Shown here: one piece after another, positions 5,376 to 7,238 of the stretch | How the letters are laid out: the number at the start of each line of letters is the position of its first letter | How positions within the stretch are numbered: the stretch's first letter is position 1 | Assembly: GCA_003235605.1 (NCBI GenBank) | Contig: QJVU01000394.1 | Location: 1 to 7,238 of the forward strand | From: Planctomycetota bacterium | GTDB lineage: Bacteria; Planctomycetota; UBA1135; UBA2386 | Reading direction: 5' to 3' | DNA: 7,238 nucleotides | The notes under the pieces: generated by a model | What the model was told of the DNA's origin: nothing | Seen by the model: only the letters and a program-made list of their open reading frames with translations | The model's database searches: none | Position numbers and translations under genes: made by a program

Positions 5376-5717
5376 ATGGCGCACCGAGTTTGTGAGACAT
5401 GCAGAAAGGCCGAGAATCCTCTCGGCCGTCTGCGTTTCAACAAGCACATCGACGGAATCGTCTACTGCGAAGAGTGCCTGCCGGTGCGGGTGGAGGTCTT
5501 GGACCCCACTCCACCGGCCTACGCTTCTTCTCCTCTCAAAGGAACATCAGCGGGCTCCTTCGTGGTGATCCGTTGCCCGGATTGTCGCTCCAGCCAGTTG
5601 GCTGCGAACTGCGACGCCTGTGCAAACTACGGATCGGTCCGCATTCCTGCGAACTTCCTGAACGTCTACCGTCCGAAGAAGAACACGCCGGAGCCACCGG
5701 AGACGTTGGTCGGATAG
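5376..5717 (+). CDS. Small double zinc-finger/zinc-ribbon protein
   Basis: This 113-residue protein has eight cysteines in two CxxC...CxxC sets: C6-E-T-C9 with C31-E-E-C34, and C67-P-D-C70 with C79-D-A-C82. The sets are separated by a Pro/Ser-rich linker. Each half is probably a treble-clef or ribbon-like zinc site. The start is supported by GAGG six bases before the ATG, inside the end of the preceding gene. The protein ends in a Lys/Pro-rich tail. Its stop codon directly abuts the stop of the convergent gene (TAG|CTA at 5715-5720), leaving no intergenic space for a terminator. Confidence 0.85.
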   Translation: MAHRVCETCRKAENPLGRLRFNKHIDGIVYCEECLPVRVEVLDPTPPAYASSPLKGTSAGSFVVIRCPDCRSSQLAANCDACANYGSVRIPANFLNVYRPKKNTPEPPETLVG

Positions 5718-6143
5718 CTACAGGTCGACGACCTGCTCGGCCATGATCTCCATGATGTTTCGGTGCGCGTAGTCCTCAACCTCTTGGGCGCACCGCAGCA
5801 TCGCTTCTTTCGTGCGCGGGTTCTTCTCCGCCCCGGCGAATGCCCTGAGTCGAGTCACCAGACAGTCGAGCACCTGGATCGACTTCTCTGGCTTCGGGTT
5901 CGGCGAGGCCATGTACGGGCAAGGCACGTCGAGGTAGCCACGCTTCTTCCCGACTGAGATTCCCGACTCAACGAGACGAGCAACGTCCATGTTGCCCTCG
6001 GTGACGTGGTGGCAGTCGGTGCTGTCCCAGCATTTCTTCGCGTGATCGTTGAATGTGCGATCAACGAGAGAATCCTGGATCTGCTTAGCTACCTTCGCCG
6101 TCAGCTTCACCCGTCTGAACTGACGGTAACGCTTCTTCGGCAT
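5718..6143 (-). CDS. Unknown protein with C-terminal NxME tag
   Basis: Function is not recognised; 141 residues. It has a very basic N terminus (PKKRYRQFRRVKLTAKVAK) and a cluster C38, C44-H45-H46, C75 that could bind a metal. A helical C-terminal half (about 88-128) leads straight into NIMEIMA (129-135, bases 5739-5759) and the last six residues EQVVDL. ATG 6143 is chosen because AGGAG lies four bases upstream; an in-frame GTG is directly before it. The gene overlaps the preceding gene by 59 bases. The last codons contain a 15-base near-palindrome (5721-5735). Confidence 0.8.
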   Translation of the reverse strand: MPKKRYRQFRRVKLTAKVAKQIQDSLVDRTFNDHAKKCWDSTDCHHVTEGNMDVARLVESGISVGKKRGYLDVPCPYMASPNPKPEKSIQVLDCLVTRLRAFAGAEKNPRTKEAMLRCAQEVEDYAHRNIMEIMAEQVVDL

Positions 6144-6672
6144 CACTCTCCTGACGTCGTGGGTCGAATGAACTGTCGTGCAGACCCGCCAAGGCCAGGA
6201 TCTCCATCGGGTTCCGTGCGAAGCCCTCTTCCTTGATCTCCGCAGCCATCCGCGCGAAGGGTTCGCGGTGCCTGCCCGCGGACATGTGTTCGAGCACGAA
6301 GAGGAGCTTCTTCAAGATCATGGGGTTGAGCGGCAACGTGAGGTAGACACGCTGCTTCGTCTTGCGATGACCATCCCTGCAAGCTCGCAGCAGATCCTCT
6401 ACGTCAGCGACCTCTGCACGTTTCTCCAAGCAGGCAGCGAGGTGACTCCACGAGGGGTGCGTCATGGTGAGTCGGATCTGAGCGAGCCGCTCATCGAACA
6501 AGGGAGGCTCTGCTGTGTTGATCGCATCGCCGAGCATCTGCATGGTCGCCTGGCGCTTGGCTTCTGTGATCGGAAACTCGAAAGGCTCAAGACCACGAAG
6601 GAAGATCAGCGCCTTCTTGCACGCATCCAGAAGCAGCGGAGCTTCTTGTCTGATCTGCTTCATCCGACTCAT
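6085..6672 (-). CDS. Unknown helical protein with NxME motif and C-terminal extension
   Basis: Function is not recognised; 195 residues, predicted mostly alpha-helical by eye. Residues 154-160 (NPMEILA, bases 6193-6213) match the recurring peptide, followed by LAG. Here 35 residues follow the motif instead of the usual 6-15; the extra part is acidic (QESDAEEALPSVQTGEADGEGS), and its final 59 bases overlap the start of the next gene. A look-alike NPMIL lies at 116-120 but lacks the Glu and the Ala. The start (ATG 6672, or Met4 at 6663) has no strong ribosome-binding site. It begins 14 bases after the stop of the preceding gene. Confidence 0.8.
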   Translation of the reverse strand: MSRMKQIRQEAPLLLDACKKALIFLRGLEPFEFPITEAKRQATMQMLGDAINTAEPPLFDERLAQIRLTMTHPSWSHLAACLEKRAEVADVEDLLRACRDGHRKTKQRVYLTLPLNPMILKKLLFVLEHMSAGRHREPFARMAAEIKEEGFARNPMEILALAGLHDSSFDPRRQESDAEEALPSVQTGEADGEGS

Positions 6673-6686
6673 GTCGTTCTTTTACC

Positions 6687-7226
6687 CTAGAAGGGTGGAT
6701 CCTCCGCAGTGGGCTTCTTGAGATAGCGCTTCGCGTAGGTGTTCCACTCCCCACGAAACCCGCCGTCGTAATTCAGACCCGAGTCGATAGCAGAAGCCAG
6801 TGTCTCCTGATACTGAACAAGAGCTTCGACGGTTGGGTGGTTGACCTGGGTCCGATACGGGAAACAGGTCGCCCGAGCGATCTCCCAATCCCAAACAAGG
6901 ACCCGGACCATCGCGAGGACGACATCGGGCGAGTACTTCGCCAAGATCGCTCGGCGGAGCTTCCCCCTGTCGGCACCCGAAAGGTTCAGGGGGATTTTGC
7001 GAATGGCGTTCGCACCGTACTTCTCCTCGATCTCGCCTCTCAGAGCCGCTAGGACGTCCTCAGGCTCCCAGGGAGGGGGAGAACCTACCTCGACCGTTTT
7101 GGAGCCCGTCACGGGCTTCCCTGCGTTCCTCAGGCCATTTCCCTGCTGGGTCACGAGGGCAGAATCAGGCCCCCGGCGTTTTCTGGGTGTCTTCCGGTGT
7201 TGGGTCTTGGGCTGTGGATCTTCCAT
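6687..7226 (-). CDS. Unknown protein with basic N-terminal tail
   Basis: This 179-residue protein has an N-terminal ~50 residues that are basic and Pro/Gly/Thr-rich (HRKTPRKRRGP) and probably disordered. The rest is a compact, probably helical domain (about 53-172) with P-W-E-P-E-D-V-L-A-A-L-R-G-E-I, D-V-V-L-A-M-V-R-V-L-V-W-D-W-E, and a conserved-looking end N-Y-D-G-G-F-R-G-E-W-N-T-Y-A-K-R-Y-L-K-K. No family is recognised. It contains no copy of the NxME peptide. ATG 7226 lacks a clear ribosome-binding site and lies 12 bases from the window edge, so a promoter or upstream gene beyond the edge cannot be judged. Confidence 0.75.
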   Translation of the reverse strand: MEDPQPKTQHRKTPRKRRGPDSALVTQQGNGLRNAGKPVTGSKTVEVGSPPPWEPEDVLAALRGEIEEKYGANAIRKIPLNLSGADRGKLRRAILAKYSPDVVLAMVRVLVWDWEIARATCFPYRTQVNHPTVEALVQYQETLASAIDSGLNYDGGFRGEWNTYAKRYLKKPTAEDPPF

Positions 7227-7238
7227 AAGTTCTGAAGG

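Noticed and set aside
4751..5449. Two ~230-codon minus-strand open frames
   Set aside because: They are antisense to two plus-strand genes with good ribosome-binding sites and paired cysteines. The translations are biased Leu/Arg/Ser, typical of high-GC shadow frames.
6322..6330. NPMIL in the 6085-6672 protein as a second tag copy
   Set aside because: It lacks the invariant Glu and the final Ala and lies in the middle of a helical region.
6684..6696. Hairpin accct-aga-agggt between two leftward genes as a terminator
   Set aside because: The stem is only 5 bp, overlaps the stop codon, and is followed on the minus strand by A residues rather than T residues.
1..7238. CRISPR array, tRNA, rRNA or insertion sequence
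   Set aside because: I saw no regularly spaced repeats, no cloverleaf-like segments, no rRNA signatures, and no transposase or terminal inverted repeats.

Overview
The window is a GC-rich, almost gap-free block of small genes, mostly of unrecognised function, on both strands. Dense packing, start/stop overlaps of 1-4 bases, many zinc-binding or helix-turn-helix miniproteins, and the absence of any housekeeping, rRNA or tRNA gene suggest the early/accessory region of a large bacteriophage or a phage-like plasmid of a high-GC bacterium. A WGR domain and a MucR-like C-terminal segment would fit a proteobacterial (perhaps myxobacterial) host. No structural, terminase or polymerase gene is present, so the phage assignment is inference.

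Layout. (1) 1-3666, minus strand: a run of nine genes, transcribed right to left from a divergent promoter region at 3667-3738. In order they are: a charged coiled-coil protein (3666->3391), a zinc-knuckle/zinc-ribbon protein (3391->2852), a KOW/SH3-like protein (2859->2596), a small HTH protein (2534->2361), a zinc-ribbon protein (2386->1790), an 88-aa protein (1793->1527), two distantly paralogous GxYxLCE proteins (1527->1207 and 1154->726), and an HTH - Gly/Ser linker - MucR-like fusion (729->115). A 15-bp perfect hairpin at 42-76 closes the unit. (2) 3739-5717, plus strand: four genes, namely a WGR-domain protein, an unknown protein, a Cys-cluster/coiled-coil protein and a double zinc-finger protein. 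(3) 5718-7226, minus strand: three unknown genes that meet the plus unit tail to tail, with the two stop codons directly abutting.

The most striking observation is a short peptide, consensus N-x-M-E-[IVA]-[ILM]-A. It occurs in six otherwise dissimilar proteins, with a seventh degenerate copy. It usually lies 6-15 residues before the C terminus, and its codons vary synonymously (all four alanine codons are used). It looks like a shared tag (docking, sorting, packaging or proteolytic) that marks a set of proteins in this genome. I know of no described system with this motif but could not search.

A second signal is a GGAA-CGW-TTCC inverted repeat in a GGGGAACG context. It is found at the divergent promoter and twice flanking the hairpin at the left end, and is a candidate operator for one of the encoded HTH proteins.
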